Assembly (NCBI RefSeq): GCF_029227915.1
Contig: NC_079883.1
Location: 1,550,001 to 1,614,000, forward strand
DNA from: Hydractinia symbiolongicarpus
Lineage: Eukaryota > Cnidaria > Hydrozoa > Anthoathecata > Hydractiniidae
Length of the DNA stretch: 64,000 nt
Reading direction: 5' to 3'
The notes under the pieces were generated by a model. It was given only the letters and a program-made list of their open reading frames with translations, did not search any database and was not told where the DNA came from. Positions 48,556 through 62,000 of this stretch are shown here, piece by piece; the stretch's first letter is position 1, and each line of letters begins with the position of its first letter. Made by a program: the position numbers and the translations under genes.

Positions 48556-50619
48556 AACCCGCGATTTCCCGCAAATCCCAGACTCGGTCTGTATAGTCAA
48601 CAGTATAGAAAGAAAGTACACAGAGAGTAAACTCATTTCCCGAACAATTTTTAAAATTATTTTTACACCACTAAAACGCATGAGACTTGTAGTTTTCAAA
48701 AATGTATTTATTTTCGATGAGACGCTGAATAAAAGACGTTTAATCGCCGGCAATCGAAAACCCGCGATTTCCCGTAAATCCCGGGCTTGGCCCGTATAGT
48801 CGAATGTATATAAAGAAAGTACCCAGAGAGTAAACTGATTGCCCGAACGATTTTTCAAATTATTTCTGCACCACTAGAACGAATAAGACTTGTAGTTTTT
48901 AAAAATGTTTTCATTTTTGATGAGACGCTAAATAAATGAAGTTTAATAGCCGGCAAACTAAAACCTGCGATTTTCCCTAAATCCCAGACTCAACCCGTAT
49001 AATCAAAAGTATACCAAGGAAGTACTCAGGGAGTAAACTGATTTCCCGAACGATTTTATCAAATTATTTCTGCACCACTAGAACCAATGAGACTTGTAGT
49101 TTTCAAAATTGTTTTCATTTTTGATGAGACGTTTAATGAAAGAGGTTTAATCGCCGGCAAACGAAAACCCGCGATTTTCCGTAAATCCCGCGCTTGGCCC
49201 GTATAGTCGAATGTATGCAAATAAAGTACCCTGTGAGTAAACTCATTTCGAGAACGATTTTTCAAATTATCTTTTCACCACTAAAACGCATGAGACTTGT
49301 AGTTTTCAAAAATATTTTCATTTTTGATGAGACGCTGAATAAAAGAAGTTTAATCGCCGGCAAACGAAAACCCGCGATTTCCCGCAAATGCCGGACTCGG
49401 CCCGTATAGTCAAAAGTATAGAAAGAAAGTACCCAGGGAGTAAACTCATTTCCCGAACGATTTTTTAAATTATTTTTTCACCACTAAAACCCATTAGACT
49501 TGTGGTTTTCAAAAATGTTTTCATTTTTGATGAGACGCTGAATAAAAGAGGTTTAATCGCCGGCAAATGAGAACCCGCGATTTCCCGTTAATCCCGGGCT
49601 TGGCCCGTATAGTCGAATGTATATAACCAAAGTACCCAGGGAGTAAACTGATTTCCCGAACGATTTTTCAAATTATTTTTGCACCACTAGAACGAATGAG
49701 CCTAATAGTTTTCAAAAATGTTTTTATTTTTGATGAGACGCTGAATGAAAGACATTTAATAGCCGGCAAATGAAAACCCGTGATTTTCCCTAAATCCTGG
49801 AATCAGCCCGTATAGTCAAAAAGATACAAAGGAAGTACTCAGGGAGTAAACTGATTTCCCGAACAATTTTTTAAATCATTTTTTCACCACTAAAACGCAA
49901 GAGACTTGTAGTTTTCAAAAATGTTTTCATTTTTGATGAGACGGTGAATAAAAGAAGTTTAATAGCAGGCAAACGAAAACCCGCTATTTTTCCTAAATCC
50001 CGGACTCGGCCCGCATAGTCAAAAGTATACAAGGGAAGTACTCAGGGAGTAAACTCATTTCCCGAAAGATTTTTTAAATCATTTTTTCACCACTAAAACA
50101 CAAGAGACTTGTAGTTTTCAAAAGTGTTTTCATTTTTGATGAGACGCTGAATGAAAGAGGTTTAATCGCCGGCAAACGAAAACTCGCGATTTCCCGTAAA
50201 TCACGGGCTTGGCCCGTGTAGCCGAATGTATACAAAGAAATTACCCTGTGAGTAAACTCATCTCCAGAACGATTTTTTAAAGTATGTTTTCACCGCTAAA
50301 ACGCATGAGACTTGTGGTTTTCAAAAGTGGTTTCATTTTTGATGAGACGCTGAATAAAAGAAATTTAATCGCCGGCAAACGAAAAGCCGCGTTTTCCCGC
50401 AAATCCCAAACTCGGCCCGTATAGTCAACAGTATACAAAGAAAGTACCTAGGAAGTAAACTCATTTCCCGAACGATTTTTTAAATTATTTTTACACCACT
50501 AAAATGCAAGAGACTTGTAGTTTTCAAGAATGTTTTCATTTTTGATGAGACGCTAAATAAAAGAAGTTTAATAGCCGGCAAACGAAAACCCGCGATTTTC
50601 CCTAAATCCCGGACTCGGC
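48556..50619 (+). repeat. Displaced copy of 31.7-34.4 kb (offset ~16.8 kb)
   Basis: Contains HOR 'E' monomers (GATTTTATCAAATT, GAGACGTTTAATG) at an offset of 16846 bp from 32.2 kb, then F9 F1' F2 F6. F8 between F5 and F9 is missing compared with 33.0-33.3 kb, so the offset drops by one monomer. GAAAACTCGCG in F1' is shared by both, confirming common origin. Confidence 0.85.
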
Positions 50620-53600
50620 CCGTATAGTCAAAAGTATACCAAGGAAGTACTCAGGGAGTAAACTCATTTCGCGAACGATTTTTTAAATCATTTTTTCACC
50701 ACTACAACGCATGAGACTTGTAGTTTTCAAAAGTGGTTTTATTTTTGATGAGACGGTGAATAAAAGCTGTTTAATCGCCGGCAAACGAAAACCCGCCATT
50801 TACTCTAAATCCCGGACTCGGCCCGTATAGTCAAAAGTATACAAAGGAAGTACTCAGATAGTAAACTCATTTCCCGAACGATTTTTTAAATCATTTTTTT
50901 ACCACTAAAACGCATGAGACTTGTATTTTTCAAAAGTGGTTTCATTTTTGATGAGACGCTAAATAAAAGAAGTTTAATCGCCGGCAAACGAAAACCCGCG
51001 ATTTCCCCTAAATCTCGGACTCGGCCCGTATAGTTAAAAGTATACAAAGGAAGTACCCAGGGAGTAAACTCATTTCCCGAACGATTTTTTAAATTATTTT
51101 TACACCACTAAAATGCAAGAGACTTGTAGTTTTCAAGAATGTTTTCATTTTTGATGAGACGCTAAATAAAAGAAGTTTAATAGCCGGCAAACGAAAACCC
51201 GCGATTTTCCCTAAATCCCGGACTCGGCCCGTATAGTCAAAAGTATACCAAGGAAGTACTCAGGGAGTAAACTCATTTCGCGAACAATTTTTTAAATCAT
51301 TTTTTCACCACTACAACGCATGAGACTTGTAGTTTTCAAAAGTGGTTTTATTTTTGATGAGACGGTGAATAAAAGCTGTTTAATCGCCGGCAAACGAAAA
51401 CCCGCGATTTACTCTAAATCCCGGACTCGGCCCGTATAGTCAAAAGTATACAAAGGAAGTACTCAGATAGTAAACTCATTTCCCGAACGATTTTTTAAAT
51501 CATTTTTTTACCACTAAAACGCATGAGACTTGTATTTTTCAAAAGTGGTTTCATTTTTGATGAGACGCTGAATAAAAGAAGTTTAATCGCCGGCAAACGA
51601 AAACCCGCGATTTCCCCTAAATCTCGGACTCGGCCCGTATAGTTAAAAGTATACAGGGGAAGTACCCAGGGAGTAAACTCATTTCCCGAACGATTTTTTA
51701 AATTATTTTTACACTACTAAAACGCATGAGACTTGTAGTTTTCAAAAATGTTTTTATTTTTGATGAGACGCTAAATAAATGAAGTTTAATAGCCTGCAAA
51801 CTAAAACCCGCGATTTTCCCTAAATCCCGGACTCAACCCGTATAGTCAAAAGTATACAAAGAAAGTACCCAGGGAGTAAACTCATTTCCCGAACGATTTT
51901 TTAAATTAATTTACCACCACTAAAACGCATGAGAATTGTGGTTTTCAAAAATGTTTTCATTTTTGATGAGACGCTGAATAAAAAAAGTTTAATCGCCGGC
52001 AAATGAGAACCCGCGATTTCCCGTTAATCCCGCGCTTGGCCCGTATAGTCGAATGTATACAAAGAAAGTACCCTGTGAGTAAACTCATTTCCAGAACGAT
52101 TTTTTAAATTATCTTTTCACCACTAAAACGCATGAGACTTGTAGTTTTCAAAAATGTTTTCATTTTTGATGAGACGCTGAATAAAAGAAGTTTAATCGCC
52201 GGCAAACGAAAACCCGCGATTTCCCGTAAATGCCGGACTCGGCCCGTATAGTCAAAAGTATACAAAGAAAGTACCCAGGGAGTAAACTCATTTCCCGAAC
52301 GATTTTTTAAATTATTTTATCACCACTAAAACGCATGAGACTTGTGGTTTTCAAAAATGTTTTCATTTTTGATGAGACGCTGAATAAAAAAAGTTTAATC
52401 GCCGGCAAATGAGAACCCGCGATTTCCCATTAATCCCGGGCTTGGCCCGTATAGTCGATTGTATATAACCAAAGTACCAAGGGAGTAAACTGATTTCCCG
52501 AACGATTTCTCAAATTATATCTGCACGACTAGAACGAATGAGCCATATAGTTTTCAAAACTGTTTTTTTTTATGATGAGACGCTGAATGAAAGACGTTTA
52601 ATAGCCGGCAAACGAAAACCCGTGATTTTCCCTAAATCCTGGACTCAGCCCGTATAGTCAAAAGTATACCAAGGAAGTACTCAGGGAGTAAACTCATTTC
52701 GCGAACGATTTTTTAAATCATTTTTTCACCACTACAACGCATGAGACTTGTAGTTTTCAAAAGTGGTTTTATTTTTGATGAGACGGTGAATAAAAGCTGT
52801 TTAATCGCCGGCAAACGAAAACCCGCCATTTACTCTAAATCCCGGACTCGGCCCGTATAGTCAAAAGTATACAAAGGAAGTACTCAGATAGTAAACTCAT
52901 TTCCCGAACGATTTTTTAAATCATTTTTTTACCACTAAAACGCATGAGACTTGTATTTTTCAAAAGTGGTTTCATTTTTGATGAGACGCTAAATAAAAGA
53001 AGTTTAATCGCCGGCAAACGAAAACCCGCGATTTCCCCTAAATCTCGGACTCGGCCCGTATAGTTAAAAGTATACAAAGGAAGTACCCAGGGAGTAAACT
53101 CATTTCCCGAACGATTTTTTAAATTATTTTTACACCACTAAAATGCAAGAGACTTGTAGTTTTCAAGAATGTTTTCATTTTTGATGAGACGCTAAATAAA
53201 AGAAGTTTAATAGCCGGCAAACGAAAACCCGCGATTTTCCCTAAATCCCGGACTCGGCCCGTATAGTCAAAAGTATACTAAGGAAGTACTCAGGGAGTAA
53301 ACTCATTTCGCGAACAATTTTTTAAATCATTTTTTCACCACTACAACGCATGAGACTTGTAGTTTTCAAAAGTGGTTTTATTTTTGATGAGACGGTGAAT
53401 AAAAGCTGTTTAATCGCCGGCAAACGAAAACCCGCGATTTACTCTAAATCCCGGACTCGGCCCGTATAGTCAAAAGTATACAAAGGAAGTACTCAGATAG
53501 TAAACTCATTTCCCGAACGATTTTTTAAATCATTTTTTTACCACTAAAACGCATGAGACTTGTATTTTTCAAAAGTGGTTTCATTTTTGATGAGACGCTG

Positions 53601-54679
53601 AATAAAAGAAGTTTAATCGCCGGCAAACGAAAACCCGCGATTTCCCCTAAATCTCGGACTCGGCCCGTATAGTTAAAAGTATACAAAGGAAGTACCCAGG
53701 GAGTAAACTCATTTCCCGAACGATTTTTTAAATTATTTTTACACTACTAAAACGCATGAGACTTGTAGTTTTCAAAAATGTTTTTATTTTTGATGAGACG
53801 CTAAATAAATGAAGTTTAATAGCCTGCAAACTAAAACCCGCGATTTTCCCTAAATCCCGGACTCAACCCGTATAGTCAAAAGTATACAAAGAAAGTACCC
53901 AGGGAGTAAACTCATTTCCCGAACGATTTTTTAAATTAATTTACCACCACTAAAACGCATGAGAATTGTGGTTTTCAAAAATGTTTTCATTTTTGATGAG
54001 ACGCTGAATAAAAAAAGTTTAATCGCCGGCAAATGAGAACCCGCGATTTCCCGTTAATCCCGCGCTTGGCCCGTATAGTCGAATGTATACAAAGAAAGTA
54101 CCCTGTGAGTAAACTCATTTCCAGAACGATTTTTTAAATTATCTTTTCACCACTAAAACGCATGAGACTTGTAGTTTTCAAAAATGTTTTCATTTTTGAT
54201 GAGACGCTGAATAAAAGAAGTTTAATCGCCGGCAAACGAAAACCCGCGATTTCCCGTAAATGCCGGACTCGGCCCGTATAGTCAAAAGTATACAAAGAAA
54301 GTACCCAGGGAGTAAACTCATTTCCCGAACGATTTTTTAAATTATTTTATCACCACTAAAACGCATGAGACTTGTGGTTTTCAAAAATGTTTTCATTTTT
54401 GATGAGACGCTGAATAAAAAAAGTTTAATCGCCGGCAAATGAGAACCCGCGATTTCCCATTAATCCCGGGCTTGGCCCGTATAGTCGATTGTATATAACC
54501 AAAGTACCAAGGGAGTAAACTGATTTCCCGAACGATTTCTCAAATTATATCTGCACGACTAGAACGAATGAGCCATATAGTTTTCAAAACTGTTTTTATT
54601 TATGATGAGACGCTGAATGAAAGACGTTTAATAGCCGGCAAACGAAAACCCGTGATTTTCCCTAAATCCTGGACTCAGC
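50620..54679 (+). repeat. 2030-bp 10-mer HOR, two copies
   Basis: Copies 50620-52649 and 52650-54679. ACCCGCCATT is at 50791 and 52821, and AAGGAAGTAC after TATACC is at 50641 and 52671, offset 2030 (10 x 203). Each copy contains two F6-F7-ATAGTTAAAAG triplets in tandem (609 bp), then AATAAATGAAG, AAAAAAAG and F3-type monomers. Differences between copies are few (for example TATACAGGGG near 51651 against TATACAAAGG). Confidence 0.92.
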
Positions 54680-57016
54680 CCGTATAGTCAAAAGGATACA
54701 AAGAAAGTACTCAGGGAGTAAACTGATTTCCCGAACGATTTTTTAAATCATTTTTTCACCACTAAAACGCAAGAGACTTGTAGTTTTCAAAAATGTTTTC
54801 ATTTTTGATGAGACGCTGAATGAAGGAGGTTTAATAGTCGGCAAACGAAAACCCGCGATTTTCCCTAAATCTCGGACTCGGCCCGTATAGTCAAAAGTAT
54901 ACAAGGGAAGTACTCAGGGAGTAAACTCATTCCCGGAAAGATTTTTTAAATCATTTTTTCACCACTAAAACGCAAGAGACTTGTAGTTTTCAAAATTGTT
55001 CTCATTTTTGATGAGACGCTCAATGAAAGAGGTTTAATCGCCGGCAAACGAAAACCCGCGATTTCCCGTAAATCACGGGCTTGGCCCGTATAGTCGAATG
55101 TATACAAAGAAATTGCCCTGTGAGCAAACTCATTTCCAGAACGATTTTTTAAATTACTTTTCACCACTAAAACGCATGAGACTTGTAGTTTTCAAAAATG
55201 TTTTCATTTTTGATGAGACGCTCAATGAAAGAGGTTTAATCGCCGGCAAACGAAAACCCGCGTTTTCCCGCAAATCCCAGACTCGGTCTGTATAGTCAAC
55301 AGTATACAAAGAAAGTACACAGGGAGTAAACTCATTTCCCGAACGATTTTTTAAATTATTTTTACACCACTAAAACGCATGAGACTTGTAGTTTTCAAAA
55401 ATGTATTTATTTTCGATGAGACGCTGAATAAAAGACGTTTAATCGCCGGCAAACAAAAACCCGCGATTTCCCGTAAATCTCGGGTCTGGCCCGTATAGTC
55501 GAATGTATATAAAGAAAGTACCCAGAGAGTAAACTGATTACCCGAACGATTTTTCAAATTATTTTTGCACCATTAGAACGAATGAGACTTGTAGTTTTCA
55601 AAAATGTTTTCATTTTTGATGAGACGCTAAATAAATGAAGTTTAATAGCCGGCAAACTAAAACCTGCGATTTTCCCTAAATCCCGGACTCAACCCGTATA
55701 ATCAAAAGTATACCAAGGAAGTACTCAGGGAGTAAACTCATTTCCCGAACGATTTTTTAAATCATTTTTTCACCACTAAAACGCAAGAGACTTGTAGTTT
55801 TCAAAAGTGTTTTCATTTTCGATGAGACGCTGAATGAAAGAGGTTTAATCGCCGGCAAACGAAAACCCGCGATTTTCCGTAAATCCCGCTCTTGGCCCGT
55901 ATAGTCGAATGTTTACAAAGAAAGTACCCTGTGAGTAAACTCATTTCCAGAACGATTTTTTAAATTATCTTTTTACCACTAAAATGCATGAGACTTGTAG
56001 TTTTCAAAAATGTTTTCATTTTTGATGAGACGCTGAATAAAAGAAGTTTAATCGCCTGCAAACGAAAACCCGCGATTTCCCGTAAATGCCGGACTCGGCC
56101 CGTATAGTCAAAAGTTTACAAAGAAAGTACCCAGGGAGTAAACTCATTTCCCGAACGATTTTTTAAATTATTTTTTCATCACTAAAACGCATGAGACTTG
56201 TGGTTTTCAAAAATGTTTTCATTTTTGATGAGACGCTGAATAAAAAAAGTTTAATCGCCGGCAAATGAGAACCCGCGATTTCCCATTAATCCCGGGCTTG
56301 GCCCGTATAGTCGATTGTATATAACCAAAGTACCAAGGGAGTAAACTGATTTCCCGAACGATTTCTCAAATTATATCTGCACGACTAGAACGAATGAGCC
56401 ATATAGTTTTCAAAACTGTTTTTATTTATGATGAGACGCTGAATGAAAGACGTTTAATAGCCGGCAAACGAAAACCCGTGATTTTCCCTAAATCCTGGAC
56501 TCAGCCCGTATAGTCAAAAGGATACAAAGAAAGTACTCAGGGAGTAAACTGATTTCCCGAACGATTTTTTAAATCATTTTTTCACCACTAAAACGCAAGA
56601 GACTTGTAGTTTTCAAAAATGTTTTCATTTTTGATGAGACGCTGAATGAAGGAGGTTTAATAGTCGGCAAACGAAAACCCGCGATTTTCCCTAAATCTCG
56701 GACTCGGCCCGTATAGTCAAAAGTATACAAGGGAAGTACTCAGGGAGTAAACTTATTTCCAGAAAGATTTTTTAAATCATTTTTTCACCACTAAAACGCA
56801 AGAGACTTGTAGTTTTCAAAATTGTTCTCATTTTTGATGAGACGCTCAATGAAAGAGGTTTAATCGCCGGCAAACGAAAACCCGCGATTTCCCGTAAATC
56901 ACGGGCTTGGCCCGTATAGTCGAATGTATACAAAGAAATTGCCCTGTGAGCAAACTCATTTCCAGAACGATTTTTTAAATTACTTTTCACCACTAAAACG
57001 CATGAGACTTGTAGTT
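54356..57016 (+). repeat. 1826-bp 9-mer HOR, one full and one partial copy
   Basis: GATTGTATATAACC is at 54487 and 56313, offset 1826 (9 x 203 less 1). About 835 bp are shared (54356-55190 and 56182-57016). The rest of the first unit (55191-56181) matches the 36.8-37.8 and 40.5-41.4 kb part of the 18-mer instead. The first unit overlaps the end of the preceding 10-mer. Confidence 0.83.
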
Positions 57017-59061
57017 TTCAAAAGTGGCTTTATTTTTTATGAGACGCTGAATAAAAGAAGTTTAATCGCCGGCAAACGAAAACCCGCGTTTTCCCGCAAA
57101 TCCCAGACTCGGCCCGTATAGTCAACAGTATACAAAGAAAGCACCCAGAGAGTAAACTCATTTCCCGAACGATTTTTTAAATTTTTTTTACACCACTAAA
57201 ACACATGAGACTTGTAGTTTTCAAAAATGTATTCATTTTTGATGAGACGCTGAATAAAAGACGTTCAATCGCCGGCAAACGAAAACCCGCGATTTCCCGT
57301 AAATCTTGGGCTTGACCCGTATAGTCGAATGTATATAACCAAAGTACCCAGGGAGTAAAGTGATTTCCCGAACGATTTCTCAAATTATTTCTGCACGACT
57401 AGAACGAATGAGCCTTAAAGTTTTCAAAAATGTTTTTATTTTTGATGAGACGCTGAATGAAAGACGTTTAATAGCCGTCAAACGAAAACCCGTGATTTTC
57501 TCTAAATCCTGGACTCAGCCCGTATAGTCAAAAGGATACAAAGAAAGTACTCAGGGAGTAAACTGATTTCCCGAACGATTTTTTAAATCGTTTTTTCACC
57601 ACTACAACGCATGAGACTTGTAGTTTTCAAGAATGTTTTCATTTTTGATGAGACGCTAAATAAAAGAAGTTTAATAGCCGGCAAACGAAAACCGGCGATT
57701 TTCCCTAAATCCCGGACTCGGCCCGTATAGTCAAAAGTATACCAAGGAAGTACTCAGGGAGTAAAGTCATTTCCCGAACGATTTTTTAAATCATTTTTTC
57801 ACCACTAAAACGCAAGAGACTTGTAGTTTTCAAAAATGTTTTCATTTTTGATGTGACGCTGAATGAAGGAGGTTTAATTTCCGGCAAACCAAAACCCGCG
57901 ATTTCCCGTTAATCACGGGCTTGGCCCGTATAGTCGAATGTATACAAAGAAAGTACACTGTGATTAAACTCATTTCCACAACGATTTTTCAAATTATTTC
58001 TGCACCACTAGAACGAAAGAGACTTGTAGTTTTCAAAAATGTTTTTATTTTTGATCAGACGCTGAATAAAAGAAGTTTAGTCGCCGGCAAACGAAAACCC
58101 GCGATTTCCCCTAAATCCCGGACTCGGCCCGTATAGTCAAAAGTATACAAAGGAAGTACTCAGGGAGTAAACTGATTTCCCGAACGACTTTTCAAATTAT
58201 TTCTGCACCACTAGAACGAAAGAGACTAGTAGTTTTCAAAAATGTTTTCATTTTTGATACGACGCTGAATAAAAGAAGTTTAATAGCCGGCAAACGAAAA
58301 CCCGCGATTTTCCCTAAATCCCGGACTCAGCCCGTATAGTCAAAAGTATACAAGGGAAGTACTCAGGGAGTAAACTCATTTCAGGAAAGATTTTTTAAAT
58401 CATTTTTTCACCACTAAAACGCAAGAGACTTGTAGTTTTCAAAATTGTTCTCATTTTTGATGAGACGCTCAATGAAAGAGGTTTAATCGCCGGCAAACGA
58501 AAACCCGCGATTTCCCGTAAATCACGGGCTTGGCCCGTATAGTCGAATGTATACAAAGAAATTACCCTGTGAGTAAACTCATTTCCAGAACGATTTTTTA
58601 AATTACTTTTCACCACTAAAACGCATGAGACTTGTAGTTTTCAAAAGTGGCTTCATTTTTTATGAGACGCTGAATAAAAGAAGTTTAATCGCCGGCAAAC
58701 AAAAACCCGCGTTTTCCCGCAAATCCCAGACTCGGCTCGTATAGTCAACAGTATACAAAGAAAGAACCCAGAGAGTAAACTCATTTCCCGAACGATTTTT
58801 TAAATTTTTTTTACACCACTAAAACACATGAGACTTGTAGTTTTCAAAAATGTATTCATTTTTGATGAGACGCTGAATAAAAGACGTTCAATCGCCGGCA
58901 AACGAAAACCCGCAATTTCCCGTAAATCTTGGGCTTGACCCGTATAGTCGAATGTATATAACCAAAGTACCGAGGGAGTAAAGTGATTTCCCGAACGATT
59001 TCTCAAATTATTTCTGCACGACTAGAACGAATGAGCCTTATAGTTTTCAAAAATGTTTTTA
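56710..59061 (+). repeat. 1623-bp 8-mer HOR, second locus
   Basis: Copies start at about 56710 and 58333 (CAAAAGTATA at 56718 and 58341). Order and markers equal those at 41.9-44.2 kb, which lies 14.8 kb upstream, so the tandem pair was probably duplicated as a block. Copy 2 runs into the 9-mer at about 59062. Confidence 0.87.
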
Positions 59062-62000
59062 TTTTTGATGAGACGCTGAATGAAAGACGTTTAATAGCCG
59101 TCAAACGAAAACCCGTGATTTTCTCTAAATCCTGGACTCAGCCCGTATAGTCAAAAGGATACAAAGAAAGTACTCAGGGAGTAAACTGATTTCCCGAACG
59201 ATTTTTTAAATCGTATTTTCACCACTACAACGCATGAGACTTGTAGTTTTCAAAAGTGGTTTCATTTTTGATGAGACGCTGAATAAAAGAAGTTTAATCG
59301 CCGGCGAACGAAAACCCGCGTTTTCCCGCAAATCCCAGACTCGGACCGTATAGTCAACAGTATACAAAGAAAGTACCCAGGGAGTAAACTTATTTCCCGA
59401 ACGATTTTTTAAATTATTTTTACACCACTAAAACGCATGAGACTTGTAGTTTTCAAAAATGTATTTATTTTCGATGAGACGCTGAATAAAAGACGTTTAA
59501 TCGCCGGCAAACGAAAACCCGCGATTTCCCGTAAATCCCGGGATTGGCCCGTATAGTCGAATGTATATAAAGAAAGTACCCAGAGAGTAAACTGATTACC
59601 CGAACGATTTTTCAAATTATTTCTGCACCACTAGAACGAATGAGACTTGTAGTTTTCAAAAATGTTTTCATTTTCGATGAGACGCTGAATAAAAGAAGTT
59701 TAGTCGCCGGCAAACGAAAACCCGCGATTTCCCCTAAATCCCGGACTTGGCCCGTATAGTCAAAAGTATACAAAGGAAGTACTCAGGGAGTAAACTGATT
59801 TCCCGAACGACTTTTCAAATTATTTCTGCACCACTAGAACGAAAGAGACTTGTAGTTTTCAAAAATGTTTTCCTTTTTGATACGACGCTGAATAAAAGAA
59901 GTTTAATAGCCGGCAAACGAAAACCCGCGATTTTCCCTAAATCCCGGACTCAGCCCGTATAGTCAAAAGTATGCAAGGGAAGTACTCAGGGAATAAACTC
60001 ATTTCCGGAAAGATTTTTTAAATTACTTTTCACCACTAAAACGCATGAGACTTGTAGTTTTCAAAAGTGGCTTAATTTTTTATGAGACGCTGAATAAAAG
60101 AAGTTTAATCGCCGGCAAACGAAAACCCGCGTTTTCCCGCAAATCCCAGACTCGGCTCGTATAGTCAACAGTATACAAAGAAAGAACCCAGAGAGTAAAC
60201 TCATTTCCCGAACGATTTTTTAAATCATTTTTTCACCACTAAAACGCAAGAGACTTGTAGTTTTCAAAAATGTTTTCATTTTTGATGAGACGCTGAATGA
60301 AAGAGGTTTAATTGCCGGCAAACCAAAACCCGCGATTTCCCGTAAATCACGGGCTTGGCCCGTATAGTCGAATGTATACAAAGAAAGTACACTGTGAGTA
60401 AACTCATTTCCAGAACGATTTTTAAAATTATTTCTGCACCACTAGAACGAAAGAGACTTGTAGTTTTCAAAAATGTTTTCATTTTTGATGAGAAGCTGAA
60501 TAAAAGAAGTTTAGTCGCCGGCAAACGAAAACCCGCGATTTCCCCTAAATCCCGGACTCAACCCGTATAGTCAAAAGTATACCAAGGAAGTACTCAGGGA
60601 GTAAACTCATTTCCCGAACGATTTTTTAAATCATTTTTTCACCACTAAAACGCAAGAGAATTGTAGTTTTCAAAAGTGTTTTTATTTTCGATGACACGCT
60701 GAATGAAAGGTGTTTAATCGCCGGCAAACGAAAAGCCGCAATTTTCTGTAAATCCCGCGCTTGGCCCGTATAGTCGAATGTATACAAAAAAAGTACCCTG
60801 TGAGTAAACTCATTTCCAGAACGATTTTTTAAATTATCTTTTCACCACTAAAACGCATGAGACTTGTAGTTTTCAAAAATGTTTTCATTTTTGATGAGAC
60901 GCTGAATGAAAGACGTTTAATAGCCGTCAAACGAAAACCCGTGATTTTCTCTAAATCCTGGACTCAGCCCGTATAGTCAAAAGGATACAAAGAAAGTACT
61001 CAGGGAGTAAACTGATTTCCCGAACGATTTTTTAAATCGTATTTTCACCACTACAACGCATGAGACTTGTAGTTTTCAAAAGTGGTTTCATTTTTGATGA
61101 GACGCTGAATAAAAGAAGTTTAATCGCCGGCGAACGAAAACCCGCGTTTTCCCGCAAATCCCAGACTCGGACCGTATAGTCAACAGTATACAAAGAAAGT
61201 ACCCAGGGAGTAAACTTATTTCCCGAACGATTTTTTAAATTATTTTTACACCACTAAAACGCATGAGACTTGTAGTTTTCAAAAATGTATTTATTTTCGA
61301 TGAGACGCTGAATAAAAGACGTTTAATCGCCGGCAAACGAAAACCCGCGATTTCCCGTAAATCCCGGGATTGGCCCGTATAGTCGAATGTATATAAAGAA
61401 AGTACCCAGAGAGTAAACTGATTACCCGAACGATTTTTCAAATTATTTCTGCACCACTAGAACGAATGAGACTTGTAGTTTTCAAAAATGTTTTCATTTT
61501 CGATGAGACGCTGAATAAAAGAAGTTTAGTCGCCGGCAAACGAAAACCCGCGATTTCCCCTAAATCCCGGACTCGGCCCGTATAGTCAAAAGTATACAAA
61601 GGAAGTACTCAGGGAGTAAACTGATTTCCCGAACGACTTTTCAAATTATTTCTGCACCACTAGAACGAAAGAGACTTGTAGTTTTCAAAAATGTTTTAGT
61701 TTTTGATACGACGCTGAATAAAAGAAGTTTAATAGCCGGCAAACGAAAACCCGCGATTTTCCCTAAATCCCGGACTCAGCCCGTATAGTCAAAAGTATGC
61801 AAGGGAAGTACTCAGGGAATAAACTCATTTCCGGAAAGATTTTTTAAATTACTTTTCACCACTAAAACGCATGAGACTTGTAGTTTTCAAAAGTGGCTTA
61901 ATTTTTTATGAGACGCTGAATAAAAGAAGTTTAATCGCCGGCAAACGAAAACCCGCGTTTTCCCGCAAATCCCAGACTCGGCTCGTATAGTCAACAGTAT

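Noticed and set aside
48448-48858. Longest open frame, 136 codons on the minus strand, and many 64-117 codon ORFs on both strands with recurring peptides.
   Set aside because: The frames recur because the DNA repeats. The period of 203 bp is not a multiple of three, so each new monomer is read in another frame and soon meets stops. Overlapping sense and antisense frames are equally open, and there is no sign of codon-level constraint or of a promoter.
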